From Ascidiaceihabitans sp023955215 (GTDB lineage Bacteria; Pseudomonadota; Alphaproteobacteria; Rhodobacterales; Rhodobacteraceae), in NCBI GenBank assembly GCA_943788345.1, contig CALSPX010000013.1:186001-250000 (forward strand): a stretch of 64,000 nt of DNA. Direction: 5' to 3'. Made by a program: the position numbers and the translations under genes. Numbering within the stretch: position 1 is the first letter of the stretch; the number at the start of each line of letters is the position of its first letter. The notes under the pieces were generated by a model, which ran no database searches, was not told the DNA's origin, and saw nothing but the letters and a program-made list of their open reading frames with translations. Shown piece after piece: positions 43,935-53,231 of this stretch.

Positions 43935-45200
43935 ATGGATCATTTCTTATATAAAAACGGCGCATTGCACGCCGAAGATGTTCCGGTGGCCGAGATTGCC
44001 GCCGCCGTGGGCACGCCATTTTATGTGTACTCAACCGCGACATTGCTGCGCCACTTTAAGCTGTTTGATGATGCGCTTGAAGGTATGGACCATCTGGTCT
44101 GCTACGCGATGAAAGCGGCCAGCAACCAAGCGATTCTTAAAACGCTGGGCGATGCTGGTGCAGGCATGGATGTGGTCTCTGGCGGTGAATATATGCGGGC
44201 AAAAGCCGCAGGTGTTCCGGGTGACCGCATTGTGTTTTCTGGTGTCGGTAAAACGGCTGATGAAATTCGCCTCGCGTTGACCGGTGGTATCCGCCAATTC
44301 AACGTGGAATCGGAACCTGAGATGCAGGTGCTGAATGCCGTCGCGCTTGAGCTGGGCGTCGTTGCGCCGATCACCATTCGTGTGAACCCTGATGTTGATG
44401 CCAAAACTCACGCCAAGATTGCGACTGGCAAATCCGAAAACAAATTTGGTATTCCGATTTCGCGCGCGCATGAAGTTTATGCGATGGCTGGCGCGATGAA
44501 GGGGCTAGATGTCATTGGCATCGATGTTCACATCGGCAGCCAGCTAACAGATTTGGCCCCGTTTGAGGCCGCCTATAATAAAGTGGCAGAACTGACCGAA
44601 GAGTTGCGCGCCCAAGGCCACAATATCAAACGCCTGGATTTGGGCGGGGGTCTGGGTATTCCATATGAACGGTCAAACGAAGCCCCACCATTGCCAAGTG
44701 ATTATGGCGCGTTGGTGAAACGTACGCTTGGCCATTTGGGATGCGAAATCGAAATCGAACCCGGTCGTTTGATCGCGGGCAACGCGGGCCTGATGGTCAG
44801 CGAAGTGATCTACGTCAAAGAAGGCGAAGACCGAGAATTCCTTATCATTGACGGTGCGATGAACGATTTGATCCGTCCTGCAATGTACGATGCGCACCAT
44901 GATATCGTGCCTGTTGTTGAACCTGCTGCTGGTATCGAAATGGCAAAATACGATGTTGTTGGTCCTGTCTGTGAGTCTGGCGACACATTCGCCAAACACC
45001 GCGAAATGGCACCGATGAAGTCAGGCGATTTGGTCGCGTTTCGCAGTGCTGGTGCATACGGTGCTGTTATGGCGAGCGAATATAACAGTCGCCCACTTAT
45101 TCCTGAGGTTTTGGTCAACGGCGATCAATTTGCGGTTATCCGCGCACGCCCAACCTTTGACGAAATGATAAATCGAGATACCATACCAGAATGGCTCTAG
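43935..45200 (+). CDS. lysA: Diaminopimelate decarboxylase
   Basis: PLP-dependent fold III decarboxylase of 421 aa, converting meso-diaminopimelate to lysine. The PLP lysine is in VCYAMKAASNQAIL (about 54-67). Other landmarks are the DVHIGSQLTD loop (about 196-205), LDLGGGLGIPY (about 235-245), EPGRLIAGNAG (about 273-283) and the active-site cysteine/substrate loop GPVCESGDTFA (about 340-350). It is followed by a TIGR02302 gene after 39 bases. Confidence 0.97.
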   Translation: MDHFLYKNGALHAEDVPVAEIAAAVGTPFYVYSTATLLRHFKLFDDALEGMDHLVCYAMKAASNQAILKTLGDAGAGMDVVSGGEYMRAKAAGVPGDRIVFSGVGKTADEIRLALTGGIRQFNVESEPEMQVLNAVALELGVVAPITIRVNPDVDAKTHAKIATGKSENKFGIPISRAHEVYAMAGAMKGLDVIGIDVHIGSQLTDLAPFEAAYNKVAELTEELRAQGHNIKRLDLGGGLGIPYERSNEAPPLPSDYGALVKRTLGHLGCEIEIEPGRLIAGNAGLMVSEVIYVKEGEDREFLIIDGAMNDLIRPAMYDAHHDIVPVVEPAAGIEMAKYDVVGPVCESGDTFAKHREMAPMKSGDLVAFRSAGAYGAVMASEYNSRPLIPEVLVNGDQFAVIRARPTFDEMINRDTIPEWL

Positions 45201-45239
45201 GCGCGTTGATGCGTTTAGGAGATTTGGGAGTGGTATCAA

Positions 45240-47804
45240 ATGGTGTCAAAACCTTCTCAACCTGAAGTCCAGCGCGGGTTAAATGCCTTGCGCTGGCCGC
45301 TACGGTTTACATGGTTGGGGATGTGTTTTGAACGCGCGGCATACGCGCTGTGGCCATTGTTAAGTGTCGTTTTCCTGGTGCTTGCGGTTCTTATGTTTGG
45401 CTTGCATGAGCTTCTCCCACTTGAAATATTCTGGGGAGGTGCAAGCCTCGCCACGATCGCAGGTGCGGCCGCCCTCGGCTACGCAGTGTATAAATTCCGT
45501 GTCCCATCCAAAACTGATGCAATCGCCCGATTGGATCAAAGTCTCCCAGAGCGTCCAATTCAAGCGCTGACAGACACACAAGCCATCGGTGTAACTGATG
45601 CAGCGTCGGCTGCCGTGTGGACGGCGCATCAGACAAGGATGATTGTAAAGGCGAAGGCCGCGAAAGCTGTGCCTGCTTATGTGCGCCTTGCTTCGCGTGA
45701 TCCCTTTGCATTGCGCTATGTTGCAGTGATTTTCTTTGCCGTGGCATTGATCTTTGGTTCAGTTTTACGCGTGGGAACCGTTGGTGCCGTGGCGCTGCCC
45801 GATGACAAATTATCTTCAGCTCCGGTTTGGGAGGGGTGGATCGATCCGCCACGATATACTGGTCGCCCAACGCTGTATCTGAACGATCAACCAGAAGGGG
45901 CTTTGTCTGTTCCCGAGGGAAGTTTGATAACCCTACGCCTGTACGGCGAGGTTGGTGCGCTTGCGCTGTCTGAAACGGTATCAGGACCTACACTCTTTGC
46001 ATCGGCATCTTCGACCGCTCATGATTTCAAAGTTATTCAAGATGGCGAGCTATCGATTAATGGACCGAATGGCCGAAAGTGGTCCGTCCGTGTTGTGCCA
46101 GACATCCCGCCGATCGTTGCCTCTTTGGAGGGTATTGATAGTGACGCTCTTGGCGTGATGACATTGCCGTTCTCGGCAGGTGACGATTACGGCGTTGAAA
46201 GTGGTGAAGCTTGGATAACTCTTGATTTGGATGGTGTTTCACGGCGTCATGGGTTGAGTGTCCCACCCCAAGCGCGTCCTGAGTTGACTGTCTCTCTTCC
46301 GATGCCGGTCGTGGGCGACCGCAGTGGGTTTGAGGAAAATTTGGTCGAAGACTTTTCCAAACATCCTTGGGCTAATCTTCCGGTTGTTATGAACCTCACT
46401 GTGCTTGACGCAGCAGAACAACAATCCCGATCAGAACCAAGTGCGCTTTTATTACCTGGTCGGCGCTTTTTCGATCCGATGGCTGCAGCAATTATCGAAC
46501 AGCGTCGCGATTTATTGTGGTCGCGTGCGAACGCGCAGCGGATTTCACAAATCCTTCGCGCAATCAGCCACCGTCCGGAAGACGCATTTCGCAATGAGGT
46601 GACGCAGCTTCGATTGCGAAAACTGATTGAGCGACTTGAAACTTGGATCGAACTGGATCGGTTAACGCTTGTCGCGCAAGATGAGCTGGCAGAAGAACTG
46701 TGGACTTTGGCGATAGAGTTGGAAGAGGGCGATCTTGCGGATGCTTTAGAGCGTATGCGCCAAGCGCAAGAGCGATTGAACCAAGCGATGCGTGACGGTG
46801 CTACGAATGCTGAAATCGCTGAACTGATGCGAGAATTGCGCGATGCCACCGAAGAATATCTAAAACAGTTGCAAAAACAGCAATCCCAAGACGGCGAGAG
46901 CCCACCCCAAGACGGTGGAAACTCAAGCCAGATGACCCAAGATGATCTTCAACGCATGATGGACCGTATCCAAGAGCTCATGGAGCAAGGCCGCATGGCT
47001 GAGGCTGAAGAAGCTCTAAAAGAACTACAAGAGATGATGGAAAACATGCGCGTCTCTGAAGGCGAAGGGCAAAGTGGGGACCCGGCCGGGGAACAAGCTA
47101 TGGAAGGTTTGTCAGACACATTGCGTGAACAGCAGGGGCTGAATGATCAGGCGTTTCGTGATCTGCAAGAACAGTTCAATCCCAATGCTCAAGCGGGTGA
47201 AAGTGATGGCAACGTTGGACGCAATGGCGGGCAAGGTGAGGGCGAAAGCCACGAAGGGCAAGGTGGTGAGGGCAGCGGTGAAGGTTCATCTGGTCCGCCA
47301 TCGAACCAACAAGATAATCTAGCTGACCGTCAACAAGCGCTGCGTGATGAACTGGAACGCCAAAAAAATGCACTTCCCGGTGCTAGCACGCCAAACGGCG
47401 ATGCCGCACGAGACGCCCTAGAGCGCGCGGGGCGTGCGATGGAGAATGCAGAGCAGGCATTGCGTCAGGACCAATTAGGGCAGGCCATTGATAGCCAAGC
47501 ACAGGCGATGGAAGCGTTGCGTGACGGATTGCAATCGTTGGCCGAAGCGCTGAGCGAAAATCAAGAAGAGCAGAGTCCGGGTCAAGGTGAGCAAGATGGC
47601 AACCGTCAAGCGCAATCAAGGGATCCACTTGGGCGGGGTCAAAACGGCGATGGTGTTGATCCAGAGGCAGAGGGCAACGTTTCTGATGCAGAAGTGTATC
47701 GCCGTGCCCGTGACCTGCTTGCTGAAATACGCCGCAGATCGGCGCAAGGCGAACGTACAGAAGCCGAGTTGGATTACTTGAAACGCCTTATCGACCGGTT
47801 CTAA
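45240..47804 (+). CDS. TIGR02302 family protein (DUF4175-like membrane protein)
   Basis: Large protein of 854 aa, alphaproteobacterial TIGR02302 type. Three N-terminal hydrophobic segments (about 25-47, 54-76, 158-178) anchor it; a periplasmic beta-rich region follows (about 185-400; PVWEGWIDPPRYTGRPTLYL). From about 500 on it is a long charged coiled coil with glutamine-, glutamate- and glycine-rich low-complexity stretches (for example about 540-565 and 655-690), ending in a conserved RARDLLAEIRRRSAQGERT segment. Function unknown; a role in envelope or cell-surface organisation is only a guess. Confidence 0.85.
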   Translation: MVSKPSQPEVQRGLNALRWPLRFTWLGMCFERAAYALWPLLSVVFLVLAVLMFGLHELLPLEIFWGGASLATIAGAAALGYAVYKFRVPSKTDAIARLDQSLPERPIQALTDTQAIGVTDAASAAVWTAHQTRMIVKAKAAKAVPAYVRLASRDPFALRYVAVIFFAVALIFGSVLRVGTVGAVALPDDKLSSAPVWEGWIDPPRYTGRPTLYLNDQPEGALSVPEGSLITLRLYGEVGALALSETVSGPTLFASASSTAHDFKVIQDGELSINGPNGRKWSVRVVPDIPPIVASLEGIDSDALGVMTLPFSAGDDYGVESGEAWITLDLDGVSRRHGLSVPPQARPELTVSLPMPVVGDRSGFEENLVEDFSKHPWANLPVVMNLTVLDAAEQQSRSEPSALLLPGRRFFDPMAAAIIEQRRDLLWSRANAQRISQILRAISHRPEDAFRNEVTQLRLRKLIERLETWIELDRLTLVAQDELAEELWTLAIELEEGDLADALERMRQAQERLNQAMRDGATNAEIAELMRELRDATEEYLKQLQKQQSQDGESPPQDGGNSSQMTQDDLQRMMDRIQELMEQGRMAEAEEALKELQEMMENMRVSEGEGQSGDPAGEQAMEGLSDTLREQQGLNDQAFRDLQEQFNPNAQAGESDGNVGRNGGQGEGESHEGQGGEGSGEGSSGPPSNQQDNLADRQQALRDELERQKNALPGASTPNGDAARDALERAGRAMENAEQALRQDQLGQAIDSQAQAMEALRDGLQSLAEALSENQEEQSPGQGEQDGNRQAQSRDPLGRGQNGDGVDPEAEGNVSDAEVYRRARDLLAEIRRRSAQGERTEAELDYLKRLIDRF

Positions 47805-47806
47805 GG

Positions 47807-48571
47807 TTAGCCATTGTTTTGAGAGGCAGCAGTGGCATCTAGCCACTTTGCTAACCCTTGCAATTGGCCGTCCAACCAGGCGCGCGCCTGATCCACCAAA
47901 GCGACAAAGTTGCTTAGGTATGGATCAACTTGTGGCACGGCTTTTGCGATGTCTGGCGCAAATATATACACGGCGGCCAAAATGATCGCGATAATAACGA
48001 CCGCCATGAAGCCACGCTTAAATCCGCGCTTTTTACGCGATGGAGCTACGCCACTTTCATCGGTTGCAAACTGACGGTCATTGGTCGAACGAAGCGTAGA
48101 ATTGATTTCTTCGATATCCGGAAGCAGATCACGACGCGATCCTAGAGCAGCAGCAGATGTTGTTGCTTCAATTTCTTCTCCGCGCATACGCGCCATCCGT
48201 TCGCGGGCTTCACGTGCACGGCGCGCAGCTTCATCTTCGACATCGTCGTCTAGGCCCAGATCAGGTTGGCTTTCTAAGCCAGTGTTCTCTTGCTCGCGAA
48301 TTTCGGCTTCATGCTCAGCCTCTTGACGTAAAATGTCTGCAACTGCGGGGTCAATTTCTTTGCGCTGTGGCTGCGTTGAAATCTCAACGCGCTCTTCGTT
48401 TTCGGGAATAGCTATGGCAGCTGCTTCTTCTCCGGTTGGGGGCACATGATCAGGATGATGTTGAAACCACGTTTGACCACAGTTGGAACATTGAACATCA
48501 CGACCTTCGGTCGGGACAACCTCGGTTGGCACCTCATATTGCGCATCGCAATTTGGACATATCAGTCGCAT
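47807..48571 (-). CDS. Zinc-ribbon (MJ0042-type) membrane protein
   Basis: Protein of 254 aa. The N-terminus is a zinc ribbon with C5, C8, C28 and C31 (LICPNCDAQYEVP and VQCSNCGQTW). Then comes an acidic, poorly ordered stretch, a basic patch RKKRGFKRG and one membrane helix (GFMAVVIIAIILAAVYIF, about 191-208), with a short periplasmic tail. ATG 48571 is chosen because the ribbon family starts MRxxCPxC. It faces ftsE divergently and its stop is two bases beyond that of TIGR02302 on the opposite strand. Role unknown; FtsEX neighbourhood hints at envelope or division. Confidence 0.82.
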   Translation of the reverse strand: MRLICPNCDAQYEVPTEVVPTEGRDVQCSNCGQTWFQHHPDHVPPTGEEAAAIAIPENEERVEISTQPQRKEIDPAVADILRQEAEHEAEIREQENTGLESQPDLGLDDDVEDEAARRAREARERMARMRGEEIEATTSAAALGSRRDLLPDIEEINSTLRSTNDRQFATDESGVAPSRKKRGFKRGFMAVVIIAIILAAVYIFAPDIAKAVPQVDPYLSNFVALVDQARAWLDGQLQGLAKWLDATAASQNNG

Positions 48572-48722
48572 TGTCTGTTTTGACCCCGTGAATTCCTTGA
48601 TACATAACATATGTTGCGGTGAATGGGCAGAAAAGTGCTATCTGCGATCAAAGGCTTAGAGGCGGTGGATTGCAACGGGACCGATGCTCAGGCACAACAG
48701 GTCCAATGAATTGGGGAACCTC

Positions 48723-49400
48723 GTGATTGAGCTAGAAAATGTTGCTTATAGCTATGGTGGCGGCGAATTGCTGTCCGATATTTCTATTAAGCTGGCACCG
48801 GGATCTTTCTATTTCCTGACCGGCCCATCGGGCGCAGGGAAAACGACACTTCTGAAGTTATGCTATGGGGCGCTATTGCCGACTGCTGGGCAGGTTCGCA
48901 TCATGGGCAACGATGTCCGCAATCTGGATCGTGATGGCGTTGCTATGATGCGGCGCAATGTCGGCGTCGTGCATCAAGACGTTAAGTTTTTGGACCACCT
49001 CCCTGTTGCAGACAACATTGCGCTGCCGCTTACAGTATCTGGTCGCCAGCACGAAGCGGGTGGTGCGGACTTGGGCGAATTGCTGGCATGGGTTGGATTA
49101 AACCACCGTGCTGCTGGATTGCCGCCTGAACTGTCTGGTGGGGAACGGCAACGTGCGGCGCTAGCACGCGCAGTTATTATGTCGCCAGATGTTGTTTTGG
49201 CAGATGAGCCGACGGGGAACGTCGACTGGGAAATGTCGCAGCGGTTGTTGAAGTTGCTGATTGAGCTGAACAAAATGGGTAAGACTGTTTTGATTGCGAC
49301 GCATGATCTATCACTGATCCGTGCGGCTAAATCCGAAGTTCAGGCCCGTGTATTGCGTATTTCAAACCGCAGATTGCAATTGGCAGGAGCGGATTTGTGA
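48723..49400 (+). CDS. ftsE: Cell division ATP-binding protein FtsE
   Basis: ABC ATPase of 225 aa that works with FtsX to activate cell-wall hydrolases at the septum. Walker A GPSGAGKTTLLKLCYG (about 38-53), Q-loop region, signature LSGGERQRAALARA (about 139-152), Walker B VVLADEPTGNVDW. The GTG start at 48723 follows GGGGA and gives the usual FtsE length; the frame to 48684 adds 13 residues without a match. It overlaps ftsX by three bases. Confidence 0.93.
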   Translation: MIELENVAYSYGGGELLSDISIKLAPGSFYFLTGPSGAGKTTLLKLCYGALLPTAGQVRIMGNDVRNLDRDGVAMMRRNVGVVHQDVKFLDHLPVADNIALPLTVSGRQHEAGGADLGELLAWVGLNHRAAGLPPELSGGERQRAALARAVIMSPDVVLADEPTGNVDWEMSQRLLKLLIELNKMGKTVLIATHDLSLIRAAKSEVQARVLRISNRRLQLAGADL

Positions 49401-50302
49401 AGTTTAGTGTTTCTGAATTACGCTCTCTTTTCATTGGTGATAAGCAGGCTGATCGTGTTGTTCCACCTTCAGGGTTTACCGCACAACTGACATTGTTCGC
49501 AGCTGGTGCGATGGCATTTTTGGCCGTTTTTGCCTTGGCGCTTTCGTTGGCATCTGGCCGATTGGCTGCCCGTTGGGGCGATGAACTGGCCCGTACCTCC
49601 ACCATTCGCATCGTTGCGCCTGCTGGTGAACGTGCGATTCAAACCTATGCGGCGCTGCGAGTCTTGGAAACAACAGCAGGTGTTGAAAGTGCGCGCGCGT
49701 TGACTGACGAAGAACAACAAGCGTTGCTTTTACCGTGGTTTGGCGCTGGAATTGACTTGCGTAGTTTGCCGGTCCCGCGCTTGATCGAAGTGGTCGAAAA
49801 TCCATCTGGCTTTGACGCTGAGGGCCTTCGTCTTCGTCTGGCCGCCGAAGTGCCGGCCGCCTTTTTGGATGACCACACACGTTGGCGTGCCCCGTTGGTT
49901 CAAGCGGCAAATCGCTTGCGGCTGTTGGGTTGGATCGCAATTTTTCTGATCGGTGCGGCAGTCGGGGCAATGGTGACTTTGGCGGCAAACGCGGCCCTTG
50001 CGGCGAACGCACAGGTTGTTGCCGTCCTGCGTTTGGTAGGTGCCACCGATCGATATATCGCCGAAGCCTTTATTCGCCGCTTTACCATTCGTGCCTTTAT
50101 AGGCGCGGGCGTTGGGGTGATTTTCGGAATGCTTGCAGTGTTGTTGTTACCATCTGCAGGCGACGACGCAGGCTTTCTTACAGGGCTGGGATTTCAAGGG
50201 GCAGGGTGGCTTGCGCCATTGCTGATCCCTGTGATGGCTGGGGGTGTTGCACTTATCGCGACACGCATCGCCTCACGAAGAGCGTTGGAGGCGCTTAGCT
50301 AA
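49397..50302 (+). CDS. ftsX: Cell division protein FtsX
   Basis: Permease-like partner of FtsE, 301 aa. It has the FtsX layout: one N-terminal membrane segment (about 34-56), a periplasmic loop (about 60-170) and three C-terminal segments (about 173-200, 222-250, 268-290). The segment IGAAVGAMVTLAANAALAAN precedes VVAVLRLVGATDRYIAEAF, the cytoplasmic coupling region. GTG start inside the ftsE stop (GTGA); TAATG overlap with the acyltransferase downstream. Confidence 0.9.
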   Translation: MKFSVSELRSLFIGDKQADRVVPPSGFTAQLTLFAAGAMAFLAVFALALSLASGRLAARWGDELARTSTIRIVAPAGERAIQTYAALRVLETTAGVESARALTDEEQQALLLPWFGAGIDLRSLPVPRLIEVVENPSGFDAEGLRLRLAAEVPAAFLDDHTRWRAPLVQAANRLRLLGWIAIFLIGAAVGAMVTLAANAALAANAQVVAVLRLVGATDRYIAEAFIRRFTIRAFIGAGVGVIFGMLAVLLLPSAGDDAGFLTGLGFQGAGWLAPLLIPVMAGGVALIATRIASRRALEALS

Positions 50303-51024
50303 TGATACGTTGGTTTGTTTCGCTAATTTTTATGATCCACATTTACTTTATGATGGTTGTGATCGGTCTACTTTGGGGTCCTTACGCATTGCTTTCTCCA
50401 GAAGGGGCGAGGGCAGGGGCCAAAGCTTACAGCCGCTATGTCTTCTGGTTATCGCGCTGGATGCTGGGTCTGCGCGTCGAAGTGCGTGGTCCCATCCCAA
50501 GTGGTGAGGTTATCATTGCCGCCAAACACCAGTCGTTCTTGGACATCATGATGATCTTTACGGCATTGCCGACAGCCAAGTTCATTATGAAACGCGAAAT
50601 TCTTTGGACCCCAGTTATCGGGCTATACGCCCGTCGTTTGGGCTGTGTTCCTGTTTCACGCGGTAAACGTGGGGCTGCAATCACCAAGATGGTGCGTGAT
50701 GTTGAAGCCGGGCATGCGTTGCCGGGTCAGTTGATTATCTATTCTCAAGGAACGCGTTTGGCTCCAGGGGTTAAAGCACCCTACAAAGTTGGGACCGCTG
50801 TTTTGTACAATCAGTTGCAGCAGGAGTGTGTGCCGGTGGCGACGAATGCGGGTGTTTTTTGGCCGCGTACAGGTGTGCTGCGCAAGCCGGGCCTTGCTGT
50901 TGTTGAGTTTTTGCCGACCATCCCTGTTGGTTTAGACAAGGACGCCTTCATGTCAGTTTTGGAAGAGGTTGTTGAAACCAAATCCAATGAGCTGATGGTA
51001 GAAGGTGGATTTGATCCATCATGA
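50302..51024 (+). CDS. plsC: 1-acyl-sn-glycerol-3-phosphate acyltransferase
   Basis: Membrane-bound acyltransferase of 240 aa that makes phosphatidic acid from lysophosphatidic acid. The catalytic H-x4-D motif is KHQSFLDIM with the histidine and aspartate at about 76 and 81; the glycerophosphate motif YSQGTRLAPG at about 149-158 stands where FPEGTR is usual. One N-terminal membrane segment (about 5-28). It is coupled to ftsX by a TAATG overlap and to the flavoprotein by an ATGA overlap. Confidence 0.9.
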   Translation: MIRWFVSLIFMIHIYFMMVVIGLLWGPYALLSPEGARAGAKAYSRYVFWLSRWMLGLRVEVRGPIPSGEVIIAAKHQSFLDIMMIFTALPTAKFIMKREILWTPVIGLYARRLGCVPVSRGKRGAAITKMVRDVEAGHALPGQLIIYSQGTRLAPGVKAPYKVGTAVLYNQLQQECVPVATNAGVFWPRTGVLRKPGLAVVEFLPTIPVGLDKDAFMSVLEEVVETKSNELMVEGGFDPS

Positions 51025-51623
51025 ATTGGATCAAGGACATAGCATCCCTCGAAGGTCTCTATGGAGCCTCTGGTGATGCGTCTTTGCGTAAGGTGGCAAC
51101 ACAGATGACCCCGCTTTACCGCAAGTGGATAATGACATCACGATTGTGCGCGCTGTCGACAGTGGGTCCGGATGGCACAGACGGCAGCCCGCGTGGCGAT
51201 GATGGCCCTGCGGTCAAAGAACTTGATGAACACACATTAGCGATGCCAGATTGGCGTGGAAACAACCGCTTGGATTCGTTGCGCAATATTGTCGTCGATG
51301 GGCGTGTATCATTGATGTTTGTCGTTCCAGGATCGAACAATGTTGTGCGGGTAAATGGAACCGCGCGCCTAACTGATGATGTTGAATTGCGGGCACAGTT
51401 TGAACGTAAGAACATCCAACCAGCCACAGTAATTGTCATCAAAATTGCAGAGATTTACAGCCAATGTGCGCGTGCTTTTATGCGTGCGGGTACATGGTCA
51501 CGCGATGATGCAGAAGGATTGCCAACTGTAGGGGAAATCCTTGCAGAGATGACTGATGGCGAAGTTGGTGGCCTTGCCTATGATGCAGAATGGGGCGGAC
51601 GAGCGGCCAAGACAATGTGGTAA
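51021..51623 (+). CDS. FMN-binding PPOX-type flavoprotein (pyridoxamine phosphate oxidase-like)
   Basis: Split-barrel flavoprotein of 200 aa, related to the MSMEG_1061-type group. FMN-binding features include SRLCALSTVGPDGTDGSPRG (about 40-59), TLAMPDWRGNNRLDSLRNI (about 72-90) and VSLMFVVPGSNNVVRVNGTA (about 96-115). Substrate unknown; not clearly the pyridoxine enzyme PdxH. Last gene of the ftsE-ftsX-plsC unit, followed by a terminator shared with lpdA. Confidence 0.83.
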   Translation: MNWIKDIASLEGLYGASGDASLRKVATQMTPLYRKWIMTSRLCALSTVGPDGTDGSPRGDDGPAVKELDEHTLAMPDWRGNNRLDSLRNIVVDGRVSLMFVVPGSNNVVRVNGTARLTDDVELRAQFERKNIQPATVIVIKIAEIYSQCARAFMRAGTWSRDDAEGLPTVGEILAEMTDGEVGGLAYDAEWGGRAAKTMW

Positions 51624-51644
51624 CGCTTGAGAGTGTCTGAGATG

Positions 51645-51675
51645 CAAAAAAGGCGGGCTATTGGCCCGCCTATTC
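51645..51675. terminator. Bidirectional terminator between the PPOX gene and lpdA
   Basis: AGGCGGGC (51651-51658) pairs perfectly with GCCCGCCT (51664-51671) around a five-base loop. An A-run at 51646-51651 gives the minus-strand transcript of lpdA a T-tract; the plus-strand side has only a weak one. Confidence 0.85.
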
Positions 51676-51692
51676 GGTTTTAGGAACAGTAA

Positions 51693-53081
51693 TTAGGCGT
51701 GAATAGCGCCATCACCACAAGCCAAGGCTGCTTCGCGCACGGCTTCTGAGTAAGTGGGGTGCGCGTGGCACGTCATTGCCAGGTCTTCGGCGGATGCGCC
51801 AAATTCCATCGCGACGCAAACTTCGTGGATCAAATCGCCAGCCGCTGGGCCGATGATATGGGCCCCAAGGATACGATCCGTGTCTTTGTCCGCTAGGATT
51901 TTTACGAAACCTTCGCCTGCAAATACAGCCTTTGCGCGGCCATTGCCCATAAAGCTGAACTTGCCAACTTTGTAGTTACGGCCCTGCTCTTTCAGTGTTT
52001 CCTCGGTCTCACCAACGTTGGCGACCTCTGGGTGTGTATAGATCACACCGGGAATGACGCCGTAGTTCACGTGGCCATGTTTGCCCGCGATTTGTTCGGC
52101 GGCGGCAAGGCCCTCATCTTCGGCTTTGTGCGCAAGCATTGGGCCGTCGATCACGTCGCCAATTGCGTAGATACCTGGCACATTGCTCTGCCAATCGGCC
52201 CCAACTTTGATCTGACCGCGTGGGGACATTTCGATCCCTAGGGTGTCTAGACCAAGGCCGTTTGTGAAGGGTTTGCGTCCTGTGGCGACCAAAACTGTAT
52301 CCGCTTCGATGACGTGCTCGCTGTCATCTTTGCGCAATTTGTAGTGCACTTTGGCTTTGGTTTTGTTGGCTTCGGTCTTTTGTACCGCAGCGCCCATGAT
52401 GAATTTAAGGCCCTGTTTTGTAAGTAAATTTTGGAATGATCGTTGTACTTCGGCATCCATTCCGGGTGTGATTGCGTCCAAGAATTCAACAACTGTAACT
52501 TCGGACCCAAGGCGCGCATAGACGCTGCCAAGTTCCAGGCCAATGACGCCTGCGCCGATGACGACCATTTTCTTGGGTATTTTGCCAAGTTCTAATGCGC
52601 CGGTTGAGGTCACAACGATCTTTTCATCGACTTCAACACCCGGCAAGGATGCTGGTTCTGAACCGGAGGCGATGATGATATTTTTGGTCTCGTGGACGTC
52701 ATCGTTGACTTGAACGTTGCCAGCGGCGGGGATGGTTGCCCATCCTTTGATCACGTCAATTTTGTTCTTTTTCATAAGGAATTCAACGCCTTTGGTGTTT
52801 TGACCAATGGTGTCATCTTTATAGGCAAGCATTTGCTTCCAGTCGACGGACGGGCTTTTGCCTTTGAGGCCCATGGCCCCAAAATTGTGCTCTGCCTCGT
52901 GCAGCATGTGTGAGGCATGCAGCAGCGCCTTGGACGGGATGCAGCCCACATTGAGGCAGGTACCACCAAGGGTATCGCGGCCTTCAACGATTGCAGTTTT
53001 GAGGCCCAATTGAGCGCAGCGGATGGCTGAAACATAGCCGCCAGGGCCTGCGCCGATGATGATCACGTCATAGTTTGCCAT
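51693..53081 (-). CDS. lpdA: Dihydrolipoyl dehydrogenase (E3)
   Basis: FAD disulfide oxidoreductase of 462 aa, E3 of 2-oxoglutarate (and perhaps other) dehydrogenase complexes. FAD motif IIIGAGPGGYVSAIR, redox cysteines in GGTCLNVGCIPSKALLH (about 37-53), NAD motif VIGAGVIGLELGSVY (about 180-194), and the C-terminal catalytic pair in HAHPTYSEAVREA. ATG 53081 is chosen: AAAGGAT stands upstream and the fold starts at once, while the frame to 53174 would translate the repeat region. It is the last gene of the suc cluster on the minus strand; repeats and 150 bases separate it from MAPEG, so it may have its own promoter. Confidence 0.97.
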   Translation of the reverse strand: MANYDVIIIGAGPGGYVSAIRCAQLGLKTAIVEGRDTLGGTCLNVGCIPSKALLHASHMLHEAEHNFGAMGLKGKSPSVDWKQMLAYKDDTIGQNTKGVEFLMKKNKIDVIKGWATIPAAGNVQVNDDVHETKNIIIASGSEPASLPGVEVDEKIVVTSTGALELGKIPKKMVVIGAGVIGLELGSVYARLGSEVTVVEFLDAITPGMDAEVQRSFQNLLTKQGLKFIMGAAVQKTEANKTKAKVHYKLRKDDSEHVIEADTVLVATGRKPFTNGLGLDTLGIEMSPRGQIKVGADWQSNVPGIYAIGDVIDGPMLAHKAEDEGLAAAEQIAGKHGHVNYGVIPGVIYTHPEVANVGETEETLKEQGRNYKVGKFSFMGNGRAKAVFAGEGFVKILADKDTDRILGAHIIGPAAGDLIHEVCVAMEFGASAEDLAMTCHAHPTYSEAVREAALACGDGAIHA

Positions 53082-53103
53082 TGGGTTGATCCTTTGATTT
53101 TGG

Positions 53104-53158
53104 AACGTCGGTATAACGTCGGTATTGTATCTGTATTGCGTCGGTGCGTGGTCGGTTA
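53104..53158. repeat. 11-bp periodic tandem repeat upstream of lpdA
   Basis: Two perfect copies of AACGTCGGTAT (53104-53114 and 53115-53125) are followed in exact 11-bp register by TGTATCTGTAT, TGCGTCGGTGC and GTGGTCGGTTA. The period is close to one DNA turn. The block lies 23 to 77 bases ahead of the lpdA start, where an operator or promoter would sit. Not a coding repeat, since 11 is not a multiple of three. Confidence 0.7.
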
Positions 53159-53176
53159 TTGCGGGGCGGGGCATTT

Positions 53177-53231
53177 GGGGCTTTGCCCCCGCCGCTGTGC
53201 GGCTCCCCCAGAGTTTATTTGGTAAAGTGAA
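53177..53231 (+). repeat. Dispersed intergenic repeat, copy 2
   Basis: GGGGCTTTGCCCC stem, CCGC-TGT-GCGG stem, then GCGGCTCCCCCAGAGTTT and GGTAAAGTGAA. The core is identical to copy 1 at 12636-12692 over 18 bases and the tail is similar. It lies between the MAPEG stop and lpdA. Confidence 0.65.
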
